DNA of 64,000 bases from Streptomyces lacrimifluminis (GTDB lineage Bacteria > Actinomycetota > Actinomycetes > Streptomycetales > Streptomycetaceae). The translations under genes and the position numbers were made by a program. Every line of letters begins with the position of its first letter. The stretch's first letter is position 1. Below the pieces are notes generated by a model, which was not told where the DNA came from, did no database searches, and saw nothing but the letters and a program-made list of their open reading frames with translations. Positions 25,889 through 34,519 of this stretch are shown piece after piece. The stretch is taken from assembly GCF_014646095.1 (NCBI RefSeq), contig NZ_BMMU01000001.1, forward strand, positions 434,001 through 498,000, written 5' to 3'.

Positions 25889-28800
25889 CGGCGGCACCCG
25901 AGCACGGCAGGGCGTTCCGGCTGATCGCGGAAGAGCGCCGGCACCGGCCCGCCGTGGTACGGCTGGCGCGGTCGCTGTGCCTGGCCGCGCAGGCGGAGCC
26001 GTACTTCCTCAGAAGCGCCCGGCTCCGCTTCGCCCCGGACAGCAGCGCCGGTCTGGAGGCCAGGCTGTACTTTTCACCGCTGGTGGAGGCCGCCGACAGC
26101 CGCGCACTGGTGCTGTACCCGGAGGTCAGCGCGGAGCTGCGGCGCGAGCTGTACCACCAGGACCCCGACCTGCTCGGCTCGGTCCGCGACTTCACCCTCA
26201 CCGCCCACCGCTGCGCACCGCCCCTGGTCCGCGGTTTCGAGGAACTGCTGTGGTCGGCGACCATCGGCCCACCGCCCGCCGAGGCCGAGGTCGAACGGAC
26301 CCTGACCCCGCTCTTCCGCCAGGTGCTCGCCGAGGGCGTCGCGGCGGCCGAGGCCAGTCGCTGGATCCTGCGCTTCCTCCCCCGGCTGCCGGAAGCCGTA
26401 CGGGAGTCGCTGCCGGCCTGGCGGCTCCAGGTGATGGCGGCGGAACGGCTGGGCATGGAGCCGCCGCGCGGTCTGCTGACCCGGGCCGACGCCGACGAGG
26501 TACGGACGGTGCGGGCGCTGGTCCACACCGAGGTGGACATCGGCGTCCGGGCCTCGGCGGACGGCCTGGTCCTGAGCCGGCCCCCGGAGCGGGGCGCCCT
26601 GGTCTGCGGGGCGAGCGGGGCGGGCCGCGTCCAGCTGCGACTGCGTGCGGCGCTGCCCGGCGCCCAGTGGCACGAACTGGACCTGTACGACGGCGAGCAC
26701 ACCGCCCTGAGCATCGGCGTGGCCGCCGAAGCCCGCGCGGACGGTACGCTCCTCGCCGCGCAGGCGGAGCTGGGCGGCACGCTGCTGTGCGCACGGGCGG
26801 GCCACCGGGCGGCAGCCGCGACGACCGCGGACGGCCGGACCGTACTGCGCATCGACGACGGCGAGTCCGTGCTCGCGGTCGATCTGCCCGAGCAGCCGCG
26901 CCTGCTCGCGGTCGCCGACGCCGGGCCCGCCGCCACGGCGGTGGTGACCGGCAAGGAACTGCACGTGGTGACGACGGCCGTGGACGGTACGGCCGACGCC
27001 GTACCGCACTCGCTGTCGGTGCGGCCGACGGCCGTGGGCTGGTCCCGGACCCGGGAACGCGGCGTGCTGTGCCTGGCCACCGCGAACGACGTCCTCCTCG
27101 TCGACGACGCCGACCCCGGCCGGACACTGGGCACGCTGTCGCATCCCGCGCCGGTGGTGCGCCTGTGGTCCTCGGTCCGGGCGGGCCTGGTGGCCGTGGC
27201 GGACGCGCACGGCGGCGTGACCGTGCACGACCTGGCCGGGAGCCCGGCCGCCGGCCTCGAACGGTGGCAGCAGGGTCCGGGGGCCGGGGTCACGACTCTG
27301 TGCGGGGACCCGTGGTCGGGGGCGGTGGTGTGGGGCTCGGCGGATGGGCGGGTGTACGGGACGAGGGCGAGGACGTCGGGGGGCTCGGCAGGGGCAGCCG
27401 GGGGAGGGGCGGATCCCGCGTCCGGGGGTTCTGGCGGGGTGGAGGGGATCGCACCTGGTGCTTCTGCTGGGGTGGGTGATGTCCCGGCGGATGTGTCCGT
27501 GGGGGTGGGGGATTCGGCGTCCGGGGGTTCTGGCGGGGTGGAGGGGATCGCGTCCGGTGTTTCTGCGGGGGCGGGGGATTCTGCGGTGGGTGCGATTGCG
27601 GGGGTGGCGGATCCCGGGTCCGGCCGGTCTGGTGGGGTGGCGGACCGGGCGGGGGTTGCGTCTGGTGTTTCTGCGGGGGCGGGGGATTCCCCGGCGGGTG
27701 CGACCACGGAGGCGGCGGATCCCGGGTCCGGGCCGGCCGGCGGGGCGGCGGACCCGGTGTCCGGCACCGTCGGCCGGGCGGCGGAAGCCGTGGCCGGTGA
27801 CTCAGTTGGTGTCGGCGGTGTCGGCGGTGCGGGCGGTGGTGTCGTGCTGCTGGGCATGTTGCCGGCGCCCGCTTCCTCGCTCGCGCTGCTCTCCGATGCC
27901 GGGCTGGTCGTCGCCGCGGACGGTGGGGACCGGTTGTTACGGCTCGCCTGGCCGCAGGGCGGGCCGGTCACGGCGGTGCCGATGCCCTTCCGGGTACGGG
28001 AGGTCCATCCGGCGACGGGCGGGCTGCTGCTGGTGTCGGGGCACGGTGGCGAGGTGGAGATCCGCGCGGAGGACGGCCGCACCCATCTGCTGACCCCGGG
28101 TCCCGTACCCTCCCCACCCGACGAGGCGGGACCCGGCTGGCTCCGGGACAGCGTCGGGGTGGTGCTGCCGGCGGGTGACGCCGTGCTGCCGACCGGCATC
28201 CGGCGCCGGGGCATCGGGCACGTCTGCCTGCCCGCCTCCCTGCCGCCCGACTCGGAGGAGTTCGCCACGCTGCTGGCACGCGCCCGCGAGCAGGGACTGC
28301 GCGTACTGGCGGAACTGGCGCCCCCGGGCGAGGACCTGCCGCCCGGCGAACTGCTCAGGCGGGCCCACGACCTGCTGGAGGAAGCGGTCGACGGACTCCG
28401 GATCGGCGACACGGCCCACTGGCCGGTGTCCCTCCTCACCCGCCTGCGCCATCTGCTGGACGCCTACCCGCAGGCGGCGGTGGTCACGACAGGCACCCCT
28501 CGCATCGCACTCGGTACCGGCCACCTCGTCCTGAACGCCGCCCCGGACCCCGCGACCACCCTGGGCCCGCCTCACGAGCCCGAGGAGGACGGGAACAGCA
28601 CCGGTGGTATGGGGGGTACGGGGGGTACGGGTGGGAACACCGAAGCCGAGGTCCGCATACCCCGCACCGCACCGCTCCTCCCGTACGGCACCTGGTTCCT
28701 CCCGGACGGGCTCCCCCACCCGCAGGCCTGCCTGCTCCTGGCCCTGCCGGGCTGCCACGAAGTACCCGCCTCGGTCCTGGCCCCGGCAGGGCGGGCGTCC

Positions 28801-29193
28801 TCGGCGCTACGCCCCCTGCTCGCGGCGCGCGCCGCACAACTGGCCCTGCGCCACGGCGGAGTGGAACGACTGCCCACCGGCCACGCGCGCCTGACCGCCG
28901 TCCGGCGCGACCATGCCGGACAGGCCGTCCTGTGTCTGACCAGTACGGCCGACGTCCCGGTCACCGCCCGGGTGCCCCTGCCGGAGGCCACCGCCGGGAC
29001 CGAGCTGATCGAGATCGCCCACGACGCCCCGGAGCACCCGCCCGCCGCGCCGCCGAGGGTCCTGCGGCCGGCTCCCGACGGTCTGGTCACGGTCGACCTC
29101 GACGCCGGCCGCACCCGCTGGTTCCGCATCCGCACGCACGCCCACCCGCCGCCGGACGGGGCCCCGGACCCCTTCGCCCCACCCGCTCCCTGA
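25885..29193 (+). CDS. Large propeller-like third component of the MoxR-vWA system
   Basis: 1102 aa, no signal peptide. Residues 1-~230 are helical (RAFRLIAEERRHRPAVVRLARSL, YFLRSARLRFAP). Residues ~240-480 show beta-propeller-like strands (LLAVADAGPAATAVVTGKELHVV, RLWSSVRAGLVAVADAHGGVTVHD). A Gly/Ser/Ala/Val repeat region (~490-660) follows, then more propeller strands. The last ~330 residues recall a worn glycoside-hydrolase-13 fold: HDLLEEAVDGLRIGDTAHWP, then a terminal region like an amylase C-domain (AGQAVLCLTSTADVPVTARV). Catalytic acids are not evident. It is coupled to the vWA gene. I read it as the sensor/effector protein of the system; function is inferred. Confidence 0.7.
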   Translation: MTAAPEHGRAFRLIAEERRHRPAVVRLARSLCLAAQAEPYFLRSARLRFAPDSSAGLEARLYFSPLVEAADSRALVLYPEVSAELRRELYHQDPDLLGSVRDFTLTAHRCAPPLVRGFEELLWSATIGPPPAEAEVERTLTPLFRQVLAEGVAAAEASRWILRFLPRLPEAVRESLPAWRLQVMAAERLGMEPPRGLLTRADADEVRTVRALVHTEVDIGVRASADGLVLSRPPERGALVCGASGAGRVQLRLRAALPGAQWHELDLYDGEHTALSIGVAAEARADGTLLAAQAELGGTLLCARAGHRAAAATTADGRTVLRIDDGESVLAVDLPEQPRLLAVADAGPAATAVVTGKELHVVTTAVDGTADAVPHSLSVRPTAVGWSRTRERGVLCLATANDVLLVDDADPGRTLGTLSHPAPVVRLWSSVRAGLVAVADAHGGVTVHDLAGSPAAGLERWQQGPGAGVTTLCGDPWSGAVVWGSADGRVYGTRARTSGGSAGAAGGGADPASGGSGGVEGIAPGASAGVGDVPADVSVGVGDSASGGSGGVEGIASGVSAGAGDSAVGAIAGVADPGSGRSGGVADRAGVASGVSAGAGDSPAGATTEAADPGSGPAGGAADPVSGTVGRAAEAVAGDSVGVGGVGGAGGGVVLLGMLPAPASSLALLSDAGLVVAADGGDRLLRLAWPQGGPVTAVPMPFRVREVHPATGGLLLVSGHGGEVEIRAEDGRTHLLTPGPVPSPPDEAGPGWLRDSVGVVLPAGDAVLPTGIRRRGIGHVCLPASLPPDSEEFATLLARAREQGLRVLAELAPPGEDLPPGELLRRAHDLLEEAVDGLRIGDTAHWPVSLLTRLRHLLDAYPQAAVVTTGTPRIALGTGHLVLNAAPDPATTLGPPHEPEEDGNSTGGMGGTGGTGGNTEAEVRIPRTAPLLPYGTWFLPDGLPHPQACLLLALPGCHEVPASVLAPAGRASSALRPLLAARAAQLALRHGGVERLPTGHARLTAVRRDHAGQAVLCLTSTADVPVTARVPLPEATAGTELIEIAHDAPEHPPAAPPRVLRPAPDGLVTVDLDAGRTRWFRIRTHAHPPPDGAPDPFAPPAP
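27412..27790. repeat. G-rich degenerate repeats coding a Gly/Ser/Ala linker
   Basis: A segment of about 30 nt coding SGGSGGVEGIASG-type sequence occurs near 27421 and again near 27521. A related GTTTCTGCGGGGGCGGGG segment occurs near 27558 and 27667. The repeats stay in frame and build the flexible linker between the two propeller-like parts. Confidence 0.8.
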
Positions 29194-29200
29194 CACACAA

Positions 29201-29234
29201 CGGTCCAGTACTCGGTCCAGTACTCGTTCAGTAC
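29201..29234. repeat. 12-bp tandem direct repeats before the TIR gene
   Basis: CGGTCCAGTACT occurs at 29201-29212 and again at 29213-29224, then a shortened copy CGTTCAGTAC at 29225-29234. The array ends just before the GAGGAG ribosome site of the TIR gene, so it could be an operator or an mRNA structure or slippage element. Confidence 0.85.
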
Positions 29235-29244
29235 GAGGAGTCCC

Positions 29245-30462
29245 ATGCCCGGTCCTCATGTCTTCCTCAGCCGCAGCGAACCTGTGGGCTGCACCTGCAA
29301 CTGCTGGCCGGCCCGCCGCGCCATGGAGGAACTGCTGCACCAGGAGGGCTGCGAGCCGGTCGTCGTGGACCGGGAGTCCCTGGTGCCGGGACAGGACTGG
29401 ATGGAGGCCATCTCCGACGGCATGGGCAGCGCCCACGGCATGCTCCTGATCGTGTCGAGCCATGCCCTGAAGTCCGAGCACGTGCAGAACGAGCTGGCCA
29501 TGGCGGAGCTGCGCAACCGGCACGACGGGTTCCCGGTGATCCTGCTGATGCTGCCGGAAGTGACCCTGGACGCGCTGGAGAAGAGCGGGCTCGGGTCGCT
29601 CAGCCCGACCAGACGCCAGACGGTGGTGTGGTCGGGAAAGGCCGACATCGAATCCGTACGGCGCGACATCAGTCCCCAACTCGATCTGATGCACTCCGAG
29701 TTGAGCGGAGCCAAGGTGCACCACCGGGTGGTCCACCATCTGCGGGAGGTGGATGCGCAGAGCCTGAGCCGGGCCGGCGCGACGCTGGGGGTTCCGGTCG
29801 AGACACTGTCCCCGCTGATGCGTCACCGGCTCGCCTCGGGGCTCCTGTCCGAACGGCCGAGCGAGCCCGAGACCGACCCGCTGCGCGCCGCCCTCACCGA
29901 ACTGCTGCCCCTGTCCGGCCCGGACGCCTCGCGGGAGCTCATCCAGCTGAGCGTGACCCACGCCCGGGTGCCCGCCGACGACGCGGACCGGATGCGCGGA
30001 GTCCTCGGCACCGGCTTCCCCAGGGTCGCGGTGCTGCCCGCGCTCTCCACGGACACGGCACGCCGGTACATCCACCGGGCCAGTGAACAGCCGTTGCCCT
30101 GGGACCACTTCGTCGTCACGCTGACCGCGGGCGCAGGTGTCCTGGGTGATCTGGTGCAGCGCATCGGAGAGGAACTGCTGGAGGAGTTCGACATCCACGA
30201 CGAGGAGACGCTGCGCGAGCACGAGCACGACTTCGGGCCGGTGGTCGTGATCGTCCCGCATCCCCCGGACGCCGACCTGGTCAGGGCGCTCGACACGACG
30301 TATCCGGTGGGGCTGCTGTTCCTGTTCGTGGTGGACGGGGAACTGCTCGGCGCCACCGGGGCGCACACCCGCCTGGAGGGCCTGCCCGCCTGGCGGGAGG
30401 AGGAGATGAACCGCACGGTCCGCCGGTTCGTGCGCAGGTACGGGTCGACCCTGAGCAACTGA
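29245..30462 (+). CDS. TIR domain protein
   Basis: 405 aa. The N-terminal TIR domain reads PHVFLSRSEPVG, then VVVDRESLVPGQDWMEAISDGM and HGMLLIVSSHALKSEHVQNELAMA; an Asp-Arg-Glu loop and a late Glu fit TIR-type NAD-hydrolase or scaffold folds. The remaining ~240 residues have no family I recognise (ASRELIQLSVTHARVPADDAD, GPVVVIVPHPPDADLVRALD). GAGGAG precedes the ATG. It is the last gene of the rightward run and converges on fxsT, from which a hairpin separates it. Four Cys/Trp residues near the N-terminus (CTCNCW) are unusual. Confidence 0.8.
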   Translation: MPGPHVFLSRSEPVGCTCNCWPARRAMEELLHQEGCEPVVVDRESLVPGQDWMEAISDGMGSAHGMLLIVSSHALKSEHVQNELAMAELRNRHDGFPVILLMLPEVTLDALEKSGLGSLSPTRRQTVVWSGKADIESVRRDISPQLDLMHSELSGAKVHHRVVHHLREVDAQSLSRAGATLGVPVETLSPLMRHRLASGLLSERPSEPETDPLRAALTELLPLSGPDASRELIQLSVTHARVPADDADRMRGVLGTGFPRVAVLPALSTDTARRYIHRASEQPLPWDHFVVTLTAGAGVLGDLVQRIGEELLEEFDIHDEETLREHEHDFGPVVVIVPHPPDADLVRALDTTYPVGLLFLFVVDGELLGATGAHTRLEGLPAWREEEMNRTVRRFVRRYGSTLSN

Positions 30463-30473
30463 CCCGGTGTGCC

Positions 30474-30516
30474 GTGACCGCCCCGCCCCGCCCCGGTACC
30501 GGCCCGGGGCGGTCAC
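30474..30516. terminator. Hairpin between convergent TIR and fxsT genes
   Basis: An 11-bp perfect stem GTGACCGCCCC / GGGGCGGTCAC surrounds a C-rich loop that can itself pair (CCGG-TA-CCGG). There is no T-run. Its place between two converging stop codons supports a bidirectional terminator. Confidence 0.7.
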
Positions 30517-30529
30517 GCGCACTGCCGGC

Positions 30530-33500
30530 TCAGGTGGGAGGCATCTCCAGGTCGAAGTCGATCCGCTTCCGGTCGTTCATGACCCGGACCATGGGATGGT
30601 CCGACCCGAACTCCTGCTCGGCGGCCAGCACCGCCCCGCGCACGCCCTGGAGGGTGTTGTCGTCACCCATGAGGCTGCGGTCCAGGGCGACGTTGTACTC
30701 CGCGCAGAGCACCCGTGGGTGATGGTCGCGGTAGAGGACGCGATAGGCCTCTCGGGCGTTCTCGTCCTCGGCGAGCGCCTCGTCGTACCGGCCCAGCGCG
30801 GCCAGCACGCCGGCCCGGTTGGAGCGGCAGCCGATGGTGGCGGGGTGCGAGTCGCCCAGTCGTGCGACGAGGAGCGGGAGCGTCTCGTCGGCGAGTGCCA
30901 TCGCGCGCTCGGTCTCGCCGCGGCTCCTGAGGATGGCCACCAGGTTGGTCGCGGCTGCCAGGGTGAACGGGTGGTCGGTGTCGAGGCGCTCGCGGTAGCG
31001 CTCGAAGTTCTGCTCTCCGAGGTCCATCGCCTCCGATCCCCGGGCCGGATCCAGCAGCGACAGGGCGAGCAGGTCACAGGCGAGATTGGCCGTGCACGAC
31101 ATGGTGTCGGGGTGCCCCTCGCCGTAGAGCTCCCGGTACACGTTCAGGGTGGAGCGCGTCAGAGCCTCCGCCTCGGCGTAGTTGCCGAGGCGGCGCTGGG
31201 TCACCGCGAGGGACGCGTCCGTGCGCAGCACGTCGTTGGACGTCTCGCCCCGGAGTTTGACGAACTGCCTGCGGACCTCGATGAGGAGGTCGAGGGAACC
31301 CTGGTAGTCGCCCGTCTCCCGGCGGTCCAGCGCCACTCCGTTGGCCACGACCCAGGTGAGCCGCTGCCGCAGCCCTACGGACTGCCGGCACCTCTGGTAC
31401 GCCTCCGTGGCCCGATCCAGGGCTTCGCCGGGCTTGCCCGCGAGGTTGAGGGAGACCCCGAGGTTGTTCGCCGCCCGGAGGGTCTCCTCGTGGTCGAGGC
31501 CGAAGCGCGGGCTGTGCAGATAAAGTTCGTAGGTTCGGCGGTCCTCGTCGAGCGCGTCCTGATAACGGCCCAGGCCACGCAGATCGGCGCCGTAGTTGCG
31601 GGCGGTGACGAGGGTGTAGCCGTCGTCGGGGCCGAGCTGCTCGCGCTGACGCCGCAGTGTGTCGGCGTCCAGCGCGTGGGCATCCCGGTAACGGCCCAGG
31701 GAGCGCAGCGGGTTGGCTACCTGGGCGGCCAGCCGCAGCCGGAGGTGATGGTCCGCCCCCAGGGACTCCGTCCAGCTGTCGAGTGCCTTCTGCCCCAGGG
31801 CGGCGGCGGCCCGGTGGTCGCCGATCCGCCACTGGTTGCGGACCTGGCGGATGACCCACTCGCACACCCGCGCATCGGTGTTGGCCAGCGCGTCGGAGGG
31901 TTCCAGATGGGGCAGCAGCTCCGCGAACCGCTGCTGGGCCGGTGTGCTGTCCTCGTGGAAGGAGGCCGAGGGCAGGGCTCCCGCCAGCACGAGTTGTGCC
32001 TGGTGCCGCGTCCGTTCCTCGCGCTCGGGGTCCTCGCCCAGCCATTCGCGCACCGCGGCCTGAACCAGGCGGTGGACCTGGATGGAGCCGCTCTGCTGGT
32101 CCACGGTGGCCAGCGCGTACCGCCCGAGGTCACGGATCAGATACCCCATCACCATGGGGTCGAGCACGGATGCGTCGCTGGTCTCCTCGGCGAGCCGGTT
32201 GCGCATGGCGTCGCTGTAGAGGAGGGAGTGTGCGATCGGCTCGGGAGAGAGGAAGGCACAGAGTTCGAGGAGCCGGACCGCCGCGGGCCGCTCGTTGCCG
32301 AGCCGGTCGACGGTCAGCCGCCAGACCGCCAGGAGGGACCCCTGCTGGCTGTCTCCGCTGTCGCCGGTTCCGCTCAGAAGCGCGCTGACCCGGCTCCTGA
32401 CCTGTTGGAGGTAGGTGTCCAGGGGCATGGCTGTCTGCCGCAGCCAGGCCGCCGCGAGCTCCATGGCCATCGGGAAGTCGCCGAGCGTCTCGGCGATCCG
32501 GTCGGCGTCGCCCACGGAGAGGCCGTCCACCCTGCGGCGCAGCAGGGCGATGCTCTCGGACCTGTTGAAGGCGTCGACCTCCACGGCGATCCGGTTCTCC
32601 TCGTGAGGCGAACGCCGGGCGGTGAGGATGACGTGCCCCGGCCCGTCGGCGGGAAGATACCGCTCCACCGTCGTGTCTCCCTCGTCCCTGTTCTGGGTCT
32701 CGCCGTTCGTGCCCTGGCTTTCGGTGACGTTGTCGAAAACCAGCAGCCAGCGACCATGATTGCCGCTTTCCAGCGCCGTCATGGTCGCCTGGGCACGTTC
32801 GTCGACCGTGTCGCCCGGAATTCCCAGCTCCAGTCCGAGCTCCGCGAGGAGCTGCGGGATCCGGTTGGGCTGTTCCGCCGGGATCCAGTGCACGAGGTCG
32901 TACTGGGAACCGTACCGGTGGACGTACTCCTGCGCGATCTGGGTCTTTCCGATCCCGCCGAGGCCGTACAGGAAGACCCTGCCCGCGGGCGTGTCCGAAC
33001 GCAGAGATTCAGAACTCAGTTCGGACCGCAGCCGGTCCAGCTGTACGTCGCGCCCGGTGAAGGCGTTGTTGCGGCGCGGCACGTTGAAGATTTGGGGGGC
33101 CAGGCCCGGAAAGGCGAACTCACTGACGGCGGAGGCCGGGGCCTCGAGTTCGAGCAGGCCGAAGACCTTGCTGAGCACCTGAGCGGCGGACACGTCCACC
33201 AGCGTGAATCCCGGCAGCCCGCGCAGCGCCGGCTCCGGCTGGTGCTCCCGCGTGCGCAGGCCGATGATCTTGGGCGGTTCGGGGGCCGTCACCAGCGCGC
33301 GTACCTCGTCGGCGACCGGTGTGGTGGCGAAGTCGGGCGAGAGGAGCGCGATGACCACGTCGGCCCCGGCCGCGGGCTCGTTGGGCAACCGCATGGACGG
33401 GCTGCTTCCGCGCAGTGCCACGGAGATCCCCGCGGCCTGCAACTGGGCCGCGATCCACTCCGCCCAGGCGCCGTCGCGCAGCGCGTAGTCGACCCGTACC

Positions 33501-34519
33501 CGGGGCACGAGGCGACCGCCGGGTACCGGTACCCGCTGGAAGCGGGCGAGCAGTTGCCTGCGCACCGGCTCCTCGACCGGCCGCAGGGCCGTCACCTGAC
33601 CGTCCGTGATCACCGAGGTGAGGCGTTCGTAGGCGCCCAGTAGGGAGGCAGGCTGGCGAGGTGTGTCCGCGACGGTGGCCAGCACCTCCTCGTAGGCGAA
33701 GAACGGCTTGTAGGGGATCTCCACCGCGCCCCAGTAACCGTCGGGGTCGGCGGCCCGCGGTGTGTCCTTCAGGAACTCCTGGAAGCGCTGGCGGGCATGG
33801 CCCCGGCTGACCGCGAGCTTCTCCTGCTCGGCGTCCTCGACCCGCATGGGCACGGGGAGGATCCTGACGTGCGGGACGCTGCGCCGTACCTCCGCGGCCA
33901 CGCTGGCACTGCCGTCCACCGACTGGGTGTTCAGCGTGAAGCAGTCGACCAGCACGTCGGGCATGGCCGTCGTGGTGATGCCGGACGTGTCGCTCCAGCC
34001 TGTCCGGCTGTCGATCAGGGCGTAGTCGTAGTTGCGCCGCATGTCCTCACGCAGGGCCTGCAGGAAGGCCGCGCCGCCCCGACGGTCGTAGAACCCCTTC
34101 CAGTCGTACGTGTTGATCGTCTCGGAGTATTCGGGGGTCTTGCGTCCCGGGGACACGAAGTCGACGTAGCCGCCGCTGTCGAAGTTCACCGCCAGGGTGG
34201 AGGCGAAGCGCTCCACTCGGGCGTACTGGCTGTAGTCGCCGTCGGCGGGCCTCGGCCTGGCCAGGTCGAACCCGCGGACGAGTTCGATGACACCGGGAGT
34301 GGAGTCGAGCTCCGGGTCGCCGAGGAACGGCGCGAAGTAGCGGTGCAGACCCGGCGCCTCCAGGTCCCAGTCCATGGCCAGTACACGTTTACCGTTGCTG
34401 GCCAGGATCCAGGCCACGTTCGCCAGGGCCATGGTGCGACCGGTGCCGCCCTTGAACGAGTAGAACGTGACGATCGTGCCGGACTCGCGGGTGTCGGCGT
34501 CACCCGAGTCGAACGTCAT
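30530..34519 (-). CDS. fxsT: FxsT: ParA-like, TIR-like, NB-ARC and TPR protein of the Fxs system
   Basis: 1329 aa. Residues 1-~330 are a MinD/ParA-like NTPase with deviant Walker A FKGGTGRT (the usual second Lys is Arg) and DWDLEAPGLHRYF. Residues ~350-480 are TIR-like (VRVDYALRDGAWAEWIAAQL, GADVVIALLSPDF). An NB-ARC/STAND NTPase follows with P-loop GLGGIGKTQIA (~520) and WLLVFDNV; from ~870 to the end are tetratricopeptide repeats. This combination is the FxSxx-COOH-system TPR protein FxsT, thought to sense or signal in a conflict setting. ATG overlaps the fxsC stop (ATGA). Confidence 0.88.
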   Translation of the reverse strand: MTFDSGDADTRESGTIVTFYSFKGGTGRTMALANVAWILASNGKRVLAMDWDLEAPGLHRYFAPFLGDPELDSTPGVIELVRGFDLARPRPADGDYSQYARVERFASTLAVNFDSGGYVDFVSPGRKTPEYSETINTYDWKGFYDRRGGAAFLQALREDMRRNYDYALIDSRTGWSDTSGITTTAMPDVLVDCFTLNTQSVDGSASVAAEVRRSVPHVRILPVPMRVEDAEQEKLAVSRGHARQRFQEFLKDTPRAADPDGYWGAVEIPYKPFFAYEEVLATVADTPRQPASLLGAYERLTSVITDGQVTALRPVEEPVRRQLLARFQRVPVPGGRLVPRVRVDYALRDGAWAEWIAAQLQAAGISVALRGSSPSMRLPNEPAAGADVVIALLSPDFATTPVADEVRALVTAPEPPKIIGLRTREHQPEPALRGLPGFTLVDVSAAQVLSKVFGLLELEAPASAVSEFAFPGLAPQIFNVPRRNNAFTGRDVQLDRLRSELSSESLRSDTPAGRVFLYGLGGIGKTQIAQEYVHRYGSQYDLVHWIPAEQPNRIPQLLAELGLELGIPGDTVDERAQATMTALESGNHGRWLLVFDNVTESQGTNGETQNRDEGDTTVERYLPADGPGHVILTARRSPHEENRIAVEVDAFNRSESIALLRRRVDGLSVGDADRIAETLGDFPMAMELAAAWLRQTAMPLDTYLQQVRSRVSALLSGTGDSGDSQQGSLLAVWRLTVDRLGNERPAAVRLLELCAFLSPEPIAHSLLYSDAMRNRLAEETSDASVLDPMVMGYLIRDLGRYALATVDQQSGSIQVHRLVQAAVREWLGEDPEREERTRHQAQLVLAGALPSASFHEDSTPAQQRFAELLPHLEPSDALANTDARVCEWVIRQVRNQWRIGDHRAAAALGQKALDSWTESLGADHHLRLRLAAQVANPLRSLGRYRDAHALDADTLRRQREQLGPDDGYTLVTARNYGADLRGLGRYQDALDEDRRTYELYLHSPRFGLDHEETLRAANNLGVSLNLAGKPGEALDRATEAYQRCRQSVGLRQRLTWVVANGVALDRRETGDYQGSLDLLIEVRRQFVKLRGETSNDVLRTDASLAVTQRRLGNYAEAEALTRSTLNVYRELYGEGHPDTMSCTANLACDLLALSLLDPARGSEAMDLGEQNFERYRERLDTDHPFTLAAATNLVAILRSRGETERAMALADETLPLLVARLGDSHPATIGCRSNRAGVLAALGRYDEALAEDENAREAYRVLYRDHHPRVLCAEYNVALDRSLMGDDNTLQGVRGAVLAAEQEFGSDHPMVRVMNDRKRIDFDLEMPPT

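Noticed and set aside
30467..33643. A 1058-codon rightward open frame opposite fxsT
   Set aside because: Antisense shadow of the NB-ARC/TPR coding sequence; no recognisable motif.
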